A stretch of DNA of 64,000 nucleotides from Paenibacillus sp. EZ-K15 (GTDB lineage Bacteria > Bacillota > Bacilli > Paenibacillales > Paenibacillaceae): positions 1-64,000 of the forward strand of contig NZ_PDHM01000026.1 in the NCBI RefSeq assembly GCF_002573715.1, read 5' to 3'. A model generated the notes under the pieces. That model did not search any database. It was not told where the DNA came from and saw nothing but the letters and a program-made list of their open reading frames with translations. Both the position numbers and the translations under genes were made by a program. Shown here one piece after another: positions 15,651 through 24,027 of this stretch (position 1 is its first letter; every line of letters begins with the position of its first letter).

Positions 15651-15962
15651 TTAGTCTCCTTTCTGATCTGCCTTGGATTTATCGGATACAAACCGGTCCA
15701 GTGCAAAACGCAGTTTACCGTTTGTAACCCGACCGCTTTCTTGCAAACTGTTTACCACTTCACTGCTAATGTAGGATTGAGGTTCAAGATGAAGAACATT
15801 CTTCTTCTTGGCCCCGTCAAACTTGCGTTTGTCCCCATCCGCAATCCACACGAACCTGCTGTCCTCAATCGAAACGATAACGGCATACTGTCCGGCATCT
15901 CTGCCTTTCAGTATCTTAACAATCTGACCGGGTTGAATCGTGAATTCATTATTCAATTTCAT
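15651..15962 (-). CDS. KOW-domain RNA-binding protein (L14e-like)
   Basis: A protein of 103-104 residues with an N-terminal KOW motif (IQPGQIVKILKGRDAGQYAV) and a body like eukaryal and archaeal L14e. B. subtilis has a related gene (ybzG) in the same place between map and infA. The role is not established; ribosome or rRNA binding is likely from fold and context. The start is either GTG at 15965 or ATG at 15962, right after the map stop codon; I use the ATG. It is translationally coupled to map and infA. Confidence 0.85.
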   Translation of the reverse strand: MKLNNEFTIQPGQIVKILKGRDAGQYAVIVSIEDSRFVWIADGDKRKFDGAKKKNVLHLEPQSYISSEVVNSLQESGRVTNGKLRFALDRFVSDKSKADQKGD

Positions 15963-15966
15963 CACC

Positions 15967-16719
15967 CTATTCCGGCAGCTTCGTCAAAATTTCCATGCCA
16001 TCCGGCGTGACTGCTACCGTATGCTCGAAGTGAGCACATAGTGAGCCGTCTACCGTTACAACCGTCCAGTTGTCTTCCAGCGTCTTGACATTCCGCTTAC
16101 CCGAGTTGACCATCGGCTCGATCGCGAGCACCATGCCCGGTTTGAGTCTTGGTCCACGGTCAGGGATGCCATAGTTCGGAATTTGCGGATCCTCATGCAG
16201 TTCGGTACCCACACCATGACCAACGTACTCCCGGACGACAGAGAAACCTGCATCCTCGATATGACGCTGTATGGCATGAGAGATTGTAAACAAGCGGACA
16301 TCGGGTTTGATTAGCGCAAGTCCAGCATAGAGCGATCCTTCCGTTACGTCCAGCAGACGCTGGGCCTCTTCGGAAATCTCTCCTACAGCGTAGGTCCATG
16401 CCGAGTCACCATGGTAACCCTGGTACTGTGCACCGATATCAAACGTAACGATATCACCCTCGATTAATTTGCGTTTGCCTGGAAATCCATGCACCAATTC
16501 TTCGTTGACTGATGCGCAAATGCTGGAAGGAAATCCGTTGTAGCCTTTAAAAGATGGCACAGCGCCTTGGCTTCGAATGAACTTGTCGGCCATAAGGTCA
16601 AGTTCCCCGGTCGTAATGCCCGGTTCTACATGAGCGGCAAGGAGTTTGTGGCATTCTGCCACGATCCTTCCTGCTTCTCTCATCAAGCTCAGTTCCGTTT
16701 CGGATTTACAAATGATCAT
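15967..16719 (-). CDS. map: methionine aminopeptidase type I
   Basis: A 250-residue type I enzyme that removes the initiator Met from new proteins. The five metal ligands can be placed: Asp in VTFDIGAQYQGYHGDS (two Asp), His in EYVGHGVGTELHEDP, and Glu residues in VLAIEPMVN and CAHFEHTVAV. The length fits the short form with no N-terminal zinc extension. It lies between adk and the KOW protein with very short gaps. Confidence 0.97.
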   Translation of the reverse strand: MIICKSETELSLMREAGRIVAECHKLLAAHVEPGITTGELDLMADKFIRSQGAVPSFKGYNGFPSSICASVNEELVHGFPGKRKLIEGDIVTFDIGAQYQGYHGDSAWTYAVGEISEEAQRLLDVTEGSLYAGLALIKPDVRLFTISHAIQRHIEDAGFSVVREYVGHGVGTELHEDPQIPNYGIPDRGPRLKPGMVLAIEPMVNSGKRNVKTLEDNWTVVTVDGSLCAHFEHTVAVTPDGMEILTKLPE

Positions 16720-16724
16720 TATAC

Positions 16725-17369
16725 TTAACCTCTCAGTATAGACGCAATTTGTGATGAAACCGCGTCGATTTCCTGATCACCATCGATTTGACGCAAAAGA
16801 CCTTTGTTCTCATAAAACGTGAGGAGTGGTGCTGTTTTGTTGATATATTCGTCTAAACGAATGCCGACGCTCTCTTCGTTATCATCAGAGCGCTGGTACA
16901 ATTCGCCGCCGCATTTATCACAAATGCCTTCCTGTTTAGGAGGATTAAAGATCACATGATAAGTCGAACCACAGTTTTTGCAAATCCGGCGACCAGTAAG
17001 GCGAGCCAGAAGCTTTTCCCGATCAACTTTCAGGTTGATGACGTGATCGAGACCAGTATTCAAGCGGGCGAGAATGTCATCCAGCGCTTCCGCTTGCGAA
17101 AGGGTTCTTGGAAAACCGTCCAATAAAAAACCTTTTTCGCAATCGGACTGCTGCAGACGCTCTTCCACAATACCAATCGTTACGTCATCCGGTACCAGCA
17201 GACCTTGATCCATGAATTCCTTCGCTTTAATCCCGATGGGAGTTCCTTGTTTGATCGCGAGACGAAATGCATCGCCCGTTGAAATGTGAGGAATACCGAA
17301 TTCATTCACGATGTTTTCTGCTTGCGTCCCTTTTCCTGCCCCAGGAGGACCCATGAATAAGATGTTCAC
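16725..17369 (-). CDS. adk: adenylate kinase, zinc-lid form
   Basis: A 214-residue adenylate kinase (ATP + AMP to 2 ADP). It has Walker A GPPGAGKGTQA (about 7), the AMP-binding ISTGDAFR and FLLDGFPRT segments, and a lid with four Cys (CKNCG and CDKCG), the zinc-binding form typical of Gram-positive bacteria. It follows secY by 89 bases, a gap containing a hairpin that overlaps the secY stop codon. Confidence 0.97.
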   Translation of the reverse strand: MNILFMGPPGAGKGTQAENIVNEFGIPHISTGDAFRLAIKQGTPIGIKAKEFMDQGLLVPDDVTIGIVEERLQQSDCEKGFLLDGFPRTLSQAEALDDILARLNTGLDHVINLKVDREKLLARLTGRRICKNCGSTYHVIFNPPKQEGICDKCGGELYQRSDDNEESVGIRLDEYINKTAPLLTFYENKGLLRQIDGDQEIDAVSSQIASILRG

Positions 17370-17412
17370 CTTACGTCACTCCCTCCCCTTGATTGACTAG
17401 CAAGAACAACAC

Positions 17413-17463
17413 AATAGGCGCCGGGAAGCGATACAGACCACTCGCCGGAACCTATCGCCTATT
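17413..17463 (-). promoter_or_regulatory. hairpin over the secY stop codon, between secY and adk
   Basis: AATAGGCG (17413-17420) and CGCCTATT (17456-17463) pair perfectly and CCGG pairs with CCGG inside. No T run follows on the minus strand, so it may be a regulatory or processing structure and not a terminator. Confidence 0.4.
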
Positions 17464-18757
17464 TATTGATAAAACCTTTGTAGTGACGTTTGATCAATTG
17501 GCTTTCGATCTGCTTCATCGTATCCAGTGCAACACCGACGACGATCAAGAGTGAAGTACCACCGATCTGAACCGTACGCGGAAGACCTGCAAGTGATCCA
17601 AAGAACACCGGAAGCACAGAGATCACGGCCAGGAACAACGCTCCTGTCATGGTCAGACGGGTCATAACCCGAGTCAGATACTTCTCGGTAGCTTTACCAG
17701 GACGAATGCCTGGAACATAGCCGCCGTTCTTCTTCATATTATCAGCCATTTGGTTCGGATTCATCTGCACGAAGGTGTAGAAGAACGTGAAACCAATGAT
17801 CATGAGTACATACAGTACCATTCCAAGCGGGCTGTCATAAGCCAGGTTCGCCGTAATCCACTTCGCCCAATTCATGTGTGCCCAGAAGCTGGCCAGGATA
17901 ACCGGGAATTGCAGCAATGACATCGCAAAGATTACCGGGATAACGCCTGCACCGTTAATCTTGAGTGGAATGTGTGTATTCTGTCCGCCGTACATTTTGT
18001 TTCCTACAACACGCTTCGCGTATTGAACCGGAATTTTACGGATACCTTGCTGAATGAATACAACACCGGTAATGATCAGAATCAAAATCAAAAGGATGAT
18101 AACACCCTTCAGAATGTTCATAAACACTTGACCATCCTGAATGAAATTCGATTCAATCGTTGTCCGAATGTGCATTGGGATACCAGCAGCGATACCACCA
18201 AAGATAATGATCGAAATACCGTTACCGATTCCGCGTTCCGTAATCTGTTCGCCGAGCCACATCAAGAATGATGTACCTGCGGTAAGCACAATTGCGATCA
18301 CGACAAAGTCGATAGTGGTTGCTCCAGGCACCATATCCATGCCATACAGGCGGTTAAACCCGACAGACATACCGAACGCCTGAATCAATCCCAATATTAC
18401 CGTACCATAACGAGTAATTTGAGCCAACTGCTTCTTCCCGTGTTCCCCTTGTTTGTTCCATTCCGCAAACTTTGGAATGACGTCCATCGACAACAACTGC
18501 ACGATAATGGACGAAGTAATATATGGAAATATCGAAAGGGCGAAGATCGAAAACTGCGATAGTGCGCCCCCCGAGAACGTGTTAAGAAGACCGAACAACT
18601 CATTGCCTGCCTGATTCGTCTGGGTAAAAACATCTTTGTTAACGCCGGGAACCGGAACAAATGATCCAATACGGAAGATGATCAGAACGAATAAGGTGAA
18701 CAAAATACGCTTGCGAAGGTCATCCACACGCCATATATTTTTCAGGGTCTTAAACAT
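17459..18757 (-). CDS. secY: preprotein translocase subunit SecY
   Basis: A 432-residue membrane protein with ten transmembrane helices, the channel of the Sec translocon. Conserved parts include PGVNKDVF near the plug, the TSFLMWLGEQITERGIGNG segment before helix 5, VQYAKRVVG in a cytosolic loop, and GIRPGKATEKYL. Its ATG overlaps the rplO stop codon by one base (TAATG), giving translational coupling. Its partner secE is at 45015-45206. Confidence 0.98.
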   Translation of the reverse strand: MFKTLKNIWRVDDLRKRILFTLFVLIIFRIGSFVPVPGVNKDVFTQTNQAGNELFGLLNTFSGGALSQFSIFALSIFPYITSSIIVQLLSMDVIPKFAEWNKQGEHGKKQLAQITRYGTVILGLIQAFGMSVGFNRLYGMDMVPGATTIDFVVIAIVLTAGTSFLMWLGEQITERGIGNGISIIIFGGIAAGIPMHIRTTIESNFIQDGQVFMNILKGVIILLILILIITGVVFIQQGIRKIPVQYAKRVVGNKMYGGQNTHIPLKINGAGVIPVIFAMSLLQFPVILASFWAHMNWAKWITANLAYDSPLGMVLYVLMIIGFTFFYTFVQMNPNQMADNMKKNGGYVPGIRPGKATEKYLTRVMTRLTMTGALFLAVISVLPVFFGSLAGLPRTVQIGGTSLLIVVGVALDTMKQIESQLIKRHYKGFINK

Positions 18758-19197
18758 TAGATCACCTCGGTTTTACCGCCGGCAGCCTCGATCTTCTCTA
18801 CCGCAGATTGAGAAAACTTATTAGCTTTTACAGTCAAAGAAACGGTAACTTCACCGTTGCCAAGAATTTTGATTCCGCTCTTTGTATTGTTAACAATACC
18901 GCTCTCAACCAAAACTTCTGGAGTCACTTCAGTACCTGCTGCAAAGCTGTTAAGTTCTTCGATGTTCACAATCGCGTACTCTTTCCGAGTTGGGTTTACG
19001 AAACCGCGCTTCGGAAGACGACGGTACAATGGGTTCTGTCCACCTTCGAAGCCTGGACGTACACCACCGCCGGAACGAGAGTTTTGTCCTTTGTGACCGC
19101 GACCCGATGTTTTACCCGTACCACTACTAGTACCGCGTCCAACGCGCTTGCGTTCTTTGCGGGATCCAGGTGCTGGGCTCAGCTCATGTAACTTCAT
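18757..19197 (-). CDS. rplO: 50S ribosomal protein L15
   Basis: A 146-residue L15 (uL15) protein. It begins MKLHELSPAPGSRKERKRVG and has the Gly/Arg-rich GRGTSSGTGKTSGRGHKGQ region that threads into rRNA. I chose ATG 19197 because AGGAGGTG lies nine bases upstream; the upstream GTG overlaps that site. It overlaps secY by one base. Confidence 0.97.
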   Translation of the reverse strand: MKLHELSPAPGSRKERKRVGRGTSSGTGKTSGRGHKGQNSRSGGGVRPGFEGGQNPLYRRLPKRGFVNPTRKEYAIVNIEELNSFAAGTEVTPEVLVESGIVNNTKSGIKILGNGEVTVSLTVKANKFSQSAVEKIEAAGGKTEVI

Positions 19198-19243
19198 CGT
19201 TCGTTGCACCTCCTTAATATGTCCGGGAATACGTTGCCCGGGA

Positions 19244-19429
19244 TTAACCTTCGATTTCTTTAACAGAAACCAGGTGATTTACTTTCTTGATCATTCCGCG
19301 AATTGCAGCATTGTCGCTTTGAACCACGGAATGGTTGAGTTTACGAAGTCCGAGTGTTTTCACGGTTGCACGCTGATCCTCTGGACGACCAATCACGCTG
19401 CGTACGAGGGTGATTTCAAGTTTAGCCAT
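19244..19429 (-). CDS. rpmD: 50S ribosomal protein L30
   Basis: A 61-residue L30 (uL30) protein of usual bacterial length, with the RSVIGRPEDQRATVKTLGL segment and the GMIKKVNHLVSVKEI end. It lies between rpsE and rplO with short gaps and has GGAGGGAATCTC before its start. Confidence 0.97.
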   Translation of the reverse strand: MAKLEITLVRSVIGRPEDQRATVKTLGLRKLNHSVVQSDNAAIRGMIKKVNHLVSVKEIEG

Positions 19430-19441
19430 GAGATTCCCTCC

Positions 19442-19939
19442 TTAACCCAACAGCTCTTCGACGGATTTGCCGCGAAGCTTGGCAACATCTTCAACACGCT
19501 TCAGGCGGGACAATCCCTCCAAAGTCGCATTGACCATGTTCATGGAGTTCGAAGAACCTAGAGATTTTGTCAAAATGTCGCCTACGCCAGCCAGTTCAAG
19601 TACTGCACGAACCGGTCCGCCAGCGATAACTCCAGTACCTTCAGATGCCGGCTTCAACAATACTCGGCCTGCTCCGAAGTGACCTGTTACGAGGTGAGGA
19701 ATAGTTGTTCCAACAAGTGGAATGTGAATCAGGTTTTTCTTAGCATCTTCAATACCTTTGCGGATTGCATCCGGTACTTCGCCTGCTTTACCGATACCTG
19801 CTCCTACCCAACCTTTGCCATCACCGACAACTACCAGTGCGCTAAAGCTAAAGCGACGTCCGCCTTTTACAACTTTAGCAACGCGGTTAATGTTTACTAC
19901 TCTTTCAGTCAGTTCTAAAGTGTTAGGATCTACACGCAA
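19442..19939 (-). CDS. rpsE: 30S ribosomal protein S5
   Basis: A 165-residue S5 (uS5) protein of the 30S body, important for decoding fidelity. The N-terminal double-stranded RNA-binding fold has RVAKVVKGGRRFSFSALVVVGDG, followed by VGAGIGKAGEVPDAIRKG. The second domain has GAGRVLLKPASEGTGVIAGG. A good AAAAGGAGGTAAACGACTT site precedes the start. Confidence 0.98.
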   Translation of the reverse strand: MRVDPNTLELTERVVNINRVAKVVKGGRRFSFSALVVVGDGKGWVGAGIGKAGEVPDAIRKGIEDAKKNLIHIPLVGTTIPHLVTGHFGAGRVLLKPASEGTGVIAGGPVRAVLELAGVGDILTKSLGSSNSMNMVNATLEGLSRLKRVEDVAKLRGKSVEELLG

Positions 19940-19965
19940 GTCGTTTACCTCCTTTTGAAAATATC

Positions 19966-20334
19966 TTAGAATTCAAGGCCTGCCTCGCGAGCTGCCTCTG
20001 CAAGTGCTTGAATACGTCCATGATACAAGTATCCACCGCGATCGAATACGATCACTTTGTAACCTTTGTCTGCAGCACGTTTTGCAACGAGTTCGCCGAC
20101 TTTACGAGCGGATTCAACGCTTCCGCCGTTCTTGATATCAGTAGCCAATTCTTTATCCAACGTAGAAGCTGATGCCAAAGTCACGCCAGCCACATCGTCG
20201 ATCAATTGAGCATAGATGTGTTTCGAAGAACGGAACACGTTCAGACGTGGACGTTCTGCTGTGCCTTGGATTTTCTTACGGACACGCAGGTGTCTTTTCA
20301 GACGAGCTTTGTTCTTGTCTTGTTTCGTGATCAT
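19966..20334 (-). CDS. rplR: 50S ribosomal protein L18
   Basis: A 122-residue L18 (uL18) protein, which helps bring 5S rRNA into the large subunit. It begins MITKQDKNKARLKRHLRVRK and has the motifs RPRLNVFRSSKHIYAQLID and GYKVIVFDRGGYLYHGRI. I chose ATG 20334, with GGGAGGAAATGGAAAC upstream, over an in-frame start 29 codons earlier. Confidence 0.97.
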   Translation of the reverse strand: MITKQDKNKARLKRHLRVRKKIQGTAERPRLNVFRSSKHIYAQLIDDVAGVTLASASTLDKELATDIKNGGSVESARKVGELVAKRAADKGYKVIVFDRGGYLYHGRIQALAEAAREAGLEF

Positions 20335-20445
20335 GTTTCCATTTCCTCCCTTCAGTTTTGCCTTAAGAGCTTCGCTTTTAGACGCATCGGGTAAGTATGG
20401 GAGAAGAAGTAAGTTATCCACCAGGTGAGACCCCGGTTAGCTAAC

Positions 20446-20988
20446 TTATTTCTTCTTACCAGCTTTACCTTCCTTACGGATAATGCGTTCACCTTCGTAT
20501 TTAATACCTTTACCTTTGTATGGCTCAGGCTCACGTACGGAACGGATCTTAGCTGCGTATGCACCTACGCGCTCTTTATCGATACCGCGAACGGTGATTT
20601 TTGTGTTTGTTGGTACTTCAAATTCGATACCAGCTTCCGGTGTAATTTCAACTGGGTGGGAGTAACCCACGTTCAGAACGATTTTATCTCCGGTTTTGCT
20701 TGCACGGTACCCGACACCTACCAACTCAAGGTTTTTCGAGAATCCTTCAGTTACACCGTTGACCATATTTGAGACAACGCTGCGGGTCGTGCCGTGAAGA
20801 GAGCGATGTGTTTTGTTGTCGGAAGGACGAACAACATTGATCTCGTTGTTTTCTACTGTAATTTGCATGTCTTTATGCAGTTCACGAGTCAAGGTACCTT
20901 TAGGTCCTTTTACAGTGATTACAGTGTTATCCAGTGTGACTTCCACACCGTTAGGAATAGCAATTGGTTTACGACCAATACGGGACAT
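20446..20988 (-). CDS. rplF: 50S ribosomal protein L6
   Basis: A 180-residue L6 (uL6) protein with the two similar domains of the family. It begins MSRIGRKPIAIPNGVEVTLD and has the second-domain motif VRGIDKERVGAYAAKIRSVR and PYKGKGIKYEGE. It lies near the factor-binding site of the 50S subunit. Order rpsH-rplF-rplR is standard. Confidence 0.98.
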   Translation of the reverse strand: MSRIGRKPIAIPNGVEVTLDNTVITVKGPKGTLTRELHKDMQITVENNEINVVRPSDNKTHRSLHGTTRSVVSNMVNGVTEGFSKNLELVGVGYRASKTGDKIVLNVGYSHPVEITPEAGIEFEVPTNTKITVRGIDKERVGAYAAKIRSVREPEPYKGKGIKYEGERIIRKEGKAGKKK

Positions 20989-21017
20989 TCATTACACCTC
21001 CTATCTTGTGACGTTGA

Positions 21018-21416
21018 TTACCATACGTAGCAGAGAACTTCTCCGCCAGCTTTGGATTGACGAGCTTCTTTGTCGGTCATAACTCCCTTAGACGTGGAGA
21101 TGATCGCAATACCCAAACCACCAAGTACGCGAGGTACTTCGTTGCTCTTCGTGTAAACGCGAAGACCTGGTTTGCTGATTCTTTTCAGACCTGTGATTAC
21201 ACGTTCGTTGTTGGAACCATATTTCAGGAATACACGAATGATCCCTTGTTTATTGTCTTCCACAAACTCTGCATCACGGATGAAGCCTTCACGCTTCAAA
21301 ATGTCAGCGATTTGTTTTTTAATCGTCGAAGCAGGCATTTCTACTGTTTCGTGGCGAACCGTGTTCGCGTTACGAATACGAGTTAGCATATCTGCAATTG
21401 GATCGGACATAGTCAT
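21018..21416 (-). CDS. rpsH: 30S ribosomal protein S8
   Basis: A 132-residue S8 (uS8) protein, a primary 16S rRNA binder. It has DPIADMLTRIRNA near the start and the conserved end GVMTDKEARQSKAGGEVLCYVW. GGAGGTTTATCCTAC precedes the ATG. In E. coli S8 is the spc operon repressor; whether that holds here cannot be read from the sequence. Confidence 0.98.
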   Translation of the reverse strand: MTMSDPIADMLTRIRNANTVRHETVEMPASTIKKQIADILKREGFIRDAEFVEDNKQGIIRVFLKYGSNNERVITGLKRISKPGLRVYTKSNEVPRVLGGLGIAIISTSKGVMTDKEARQSKAGGEVLCYVW

Positions 21417-21449
21417 GTAGGATAAACCTCCTTCCCGTTTATAAACTTC

Positions 21450-21635
21450 TTACCAGCTTGCTTTTTTCACGCCAGGAATCTGGCCTTTATAAGCTAATTC
21501 ACGGAAACAAATTCTGCAAATTTTAAACTTCTGCAGTACCGAATGTGGGCGACCACAACGTTCACAACGGGTATATGCCCGTACTTTATATTTCGGTGTA
21601 CGTTGTTGTTTAACTTTCATCGAAGTTTTTGCCAC
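21450..21635 (-). CDS. rpsN: 30S ribosomal protein S14, zinc type
   Basis: A 61-residue type Z S14 (uS14). The zinc ribbon is RCERCGRPH and KICRICFRE, the four-Cys form. In B. subtilis this zinc version is the normal one and a Cys-free paralogue is used when zinc is short. It lies between rplE and rpsH in standard order. Confidence 0.97.
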   Translation of the reverse strand: MAKTSMKVKQQRTPKYKVRAYTRCERCGRPHSVLQKFKICRICFRELAYKGQIPGVKKASW

Positions 21636-21681
21636 TTAGCCTGACACCTCCTAAATAGTTTCGGAGAAAAGGACAACCGTC

Positions 21682-22224
21682 TTATTTCGCGAAAGGCATG
21701 CCCAGTTGAGCAAGCAGTTCACGGGATTCTTCGTCGGTTTTAGCAGTCGTTACGATAACGATGTCCATACCGCGAACTTTATCCACTTTGTCATACTCAA
21801 TTTCAGGGAAAATGAGTTGCTCTTTCAGACCGAGCGTATAGTTACCGCGTCCGTCAAATGCTTTGGTGGACACGCCTTGAAAGTCACGTACACGTGGAAG
21901 CGTAACGTTGAACAGCTTGTCGAGGAAGTAGTACATACGCTCACCGCGCAGTGTTACCTTCACACCGATAGGCATGTTCTCACGCAGTTTGAATCCCGCG
22001 ATGGATTTCTTCGCACGGGTGATAACCGGTTTTTGACCAGCAATCAGCTGCATGTCGTTCACAGCGGAATCAAGCACCTTCGAGTTAGCTACAGCGTCAC
22101 CTACACCCATGTTGACGACAACCTTCTCGATTTTTGGTACTTGCATTACTGTCTTATAGCTAAACTTCTGCATCAGAGCAGGAGTTACTTCGTTCAAAAA
22201 ACGTTCTTTCATTCTTGCTGCCAT
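21682..22224 (-). CDS. rplE: 50S ribosomal protein L5
   Basis: A 180-residue L5 (uL5) protein that binds 5S rRNA and contacts P-site tRNA. Conserved parts are VPKIEKVVVNMGVGDAVANS, KKSIAGFKLRENMPIGVKVTLRG, RVRDFQGVSTKAFDGRGNY and the end FAK. It follows rplX by 28 bases. Confidence 0.98.
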   Translation of the reverse strand: MAARMKERFLNEVTPALMQKFSYKTVMQVPKIEKVVVNMGVGDAVANSKVLDSAVNDMQLIAGQKPVITRAKKSIAGFKLRENMPIGVKVTLRGERMYYFLDKLFNVTLPRVRDFQGVSTKAFDGRGNYTLGLKEQLIFPEIEYDKVDKVRGMDIVIVTTAKTDEESRELLAQLGMPFAK

Positions 22225-22252
22225 GATTCAAGGACCTCCTTTCTAAACCGTC

Positions 22253-22609
22253 TTATTTATCGATAACTTCTCCGGATCTTTTTGCTACGCGAACTTTTTT
22301 ACCGTTGTCCAGTACTTTGTAACCGATACGGGTTACTTTTCCGCTCTTCGGATCAACGTGCATAACGTTCGATACATGGATCGGAGCTTCCTTCTCGATG
22401 ATACCGCCTTGTGGGTTCATTTGGTTTGGCTTCTGGTGCTTCTTGATCATGTTCACACCTTCAACCAAAACACGATTTTCACGAGGGTACGCTGCGATGA
22501 CACGGCCTTTTTTGCCTTTGTCTTTGCCGCTGATGACGATAACAGTATCATCCTTTTTCACGTGCAGTTTGTTGCTATGGGATTCCAGAACTTTTTTCAC
22601 TTTAGGCAT
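22253..22609 (-). CDS. rplX: 50S ribosomal protein L24
   Basis: A 118-residue L24 (uL24) protein, an initiator of 50S assembly. It has a KOW motif (KDDTVIVISGKDKGKKGRV) and the segments EGVNMIKKHQKP and GYKVLDNGKKVRVAKRSGE. Order rplN-rplX-rplE is standard. Confidence 0.98.
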   Translation of the reverse strand: MPKVKKVLESHSNKLHVKKDDTVIVISGKDKGKKGRVIAAYPRENRVLVEGVNMIKKHQKPNQMNPQGGIIEKEAPIHVSNVMHVDPKSGKVTRIGYKVLDNGKKVRVAKRSGEVIDK

Positions 22610-22687
22610 TCGTTACACCTCCTATGACTAGCCAGTTCAACTATTTATCGGGTTCCCGAAAAGTTACGTCACTTTTTGGGGTGTTAT

Positions 22688-23056
22688 TTAGATTACTTCC
22701 GGAGCCAAGGAAACGATTTTCATGTAGTCTCTTTCGCGAAGTTCGCGAGCAACTGGTCCGAAAATACGAGTTCCGCGTGGGCTTCTGTCGTCTTTAACAA
22801 CAACAGCTGCATTCTCGTCAAATGAGATGTAGGATCCGTCTTTACGACGTACAGAACGTTTCGTACGAACGACTACCGCTCTTACTACATCACCCTTTTT
22901 GACAACGCCGCCTGGTGTTGCTTGTTTGACGGAACATACGATCAAATCACCGATTTGAGCTGTACGACGACCAGTACCACCCAATACGCGGATACACATC
23001 AGTTCCTTCGCACCGGAGTTGTCAGCAACAGCTAAACGTGTAAATGGTTGAATCAT
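22688..23056 (-). CDS. rplN: 50S ribosomal protein L14
   Basis: A 122-residue L14 (uL14) protein, which sits at the subunit interface and is the docking site of the silencing factor RsfS. It begins MIQPFTRLAVADNSGAKELM and contains RGTRIFGPVARELRERDYMK near the end. The usual Glu in the fifth to seventh residues is Phe-Thr here, a minor difference. Confidence 0.98.
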   Translation of the reverse strand: MIQPFTRLAVADNSGAKELMCIRVLGGTGRRTAQIGDLIVCSVKQATPGGVVKKGDVVRAVVVRTKRSVRRKDGSYISFDENAAVVVKDDRSPRGTRIFGPVARELRERDYMKIVSLAPEVI

Positions 23057-23092
23057 TTAAATTTCCTCCTTCCATCAAAAACTGATCATATC

Positions 23093-23359
23093 TTAGATGA
23101 TAACCGCTTTTTCAACCACTTCTACCAATCTCCAGCGCTTGTCTTTGGAGAGAGGACGAGTTTCCATGATTTTAACGGTATCTCCGATTTGAGCTTGATT
23201 GTTCTCATCATGCGCTTTAAATTTTTTCGTGTATTTAATGCGTTTGTGATACAAGTCATGCTTCTTATAAGTTTCAACAGCTACAACAATGGTTTTATCC
23301 ATTTTATCGCTGACAACTTTACCTACTTGCACTTTACGAGCATTGCGTTCTTCGCTCAT
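23093..23359 (-). CDS. rpsQ: 30S ribosomal protein S17
   Basis: An 88-residue S17 (uS17) protein with an OB fold, a primary 16S rRNA binder. It has RKVQVGKVVSDKMDKTIVVA and the ETRPLSKDKRWRLVEV segment. It lies between rpmC and rplN in standard order, with AGGAGGCTAACAA upstream. Confidence 0.98.
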   Translation of the reverse strand: MSEERNARKVQVGKVVSDKMDKTIVVAVETYKKHDLYHKRIKYTKKFKAHDENNQAQIGDTVKIMETRPLSKDKRWRLVEVVEKAVII

Positions 23360-23403
23360 TTGTTAGCCTCCTTCCTGAATTCAGAACAGTGAGTTCCGTA
23401 TCA

Positions 23404-23601
23404 TTAACTAATCCCAAGTTCTCTTTGACGGATAACGGTTTTAGCACGAGCTATTTCTTTGCGAACGTCACGGATCCGAGTAGGGTTGTCAAGCTGGCCT
23501 GTGGCCAATTGAAAACGGAGGTTAAAGAGTTCCTCTTTAAATCCGGCGATTTTTTGCTCGATTTCTGCAGTGGTTAAGTTGCGCAGTTCATTAGCTTTCA
23601 T
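23404..23601 (-). CDS. rpmC: 50S ribosomal protein L29
   Basis: A 65-residue L29 (uL29) protein of two long helices, near the peptide exit tunnel. It begins MKANELRNLTTAEIEQKIAG and contains FNLRFQLATGQLDNPTRI. I use ATG 23601; an in-frame GTG four codons earlier is possible. The gene overlaps the end of rplP by about 11 bases. Confidence 0.96.
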   Translation of the reverse strand: MKANELRNLTTAEIEQKIAGFKEELFNLRFQLATGQLDNPTRIRDVRKEIARAKTVIRQRELGIS

Positions 23602-24025
23602 TTGCTTCACCACCCACTTCTTCTCGTTTCACAAACTTCGTTTTAACAGGCAGCTTGTGAGCGGCGAGACGCATCGCTTCGCGGGCGATTTCCTCGGACA
23701 CGCCTCCAAGTTCAAACATGATCTTGCCTGGTTTTACAACGGCAACCCATTTCTCTACGTTACCTTTACCGCTACCCATCCGCACTTCGAGAGGCTTTTG
23801 AGTAATCGGCTTATCCGGGAAAATCTTGATCCATACTTTACCGCCACGACGAATGTAACGAGTCATTGCGATACGAGCAGCTTCGATCTGACGGTTCGTG
23901 ATCCAGCCTGGTTCTGTAGCTTGCAGACCGAATTCGCCGAAGTTCAGTTCAGTACCGCCTTTAGCTTGACCTCTCATATGGCCGCGCTGTTGTTTGCGGT
24001 GTTTTACACGTTTTGGTACCAACAT
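23591..24025 (-). CDS. rplP: 50S ribosomal protein L16
   Basis: A 144-residue L16 (uL16) protein near the A site of the peptidyl transferase centre. It begins MLVPKRVKHRKQQRGHMRGQ and has RYIRRGGKVWIKIFPDKPIT and RMGSGKGNVEKWVAVVKPGK. It overlaps rpmC and starts two bases after rpsC. Confidence 0.98.
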   Translation of the reverse strand: MLVPKRVKHRKQQRGHMRGQAKGGTELNFGEFGLQATEPGWITNRQIEAARIAMTRYIRRGGKVWIKIFPDKPITQKPLEVRMGSGKGNVEKWVAVVKPGKIMFELGGVSEEIAREAMRLAAHKLPVKTKFVKREEVGGEANES

Positions 24026-24027
24026 GA

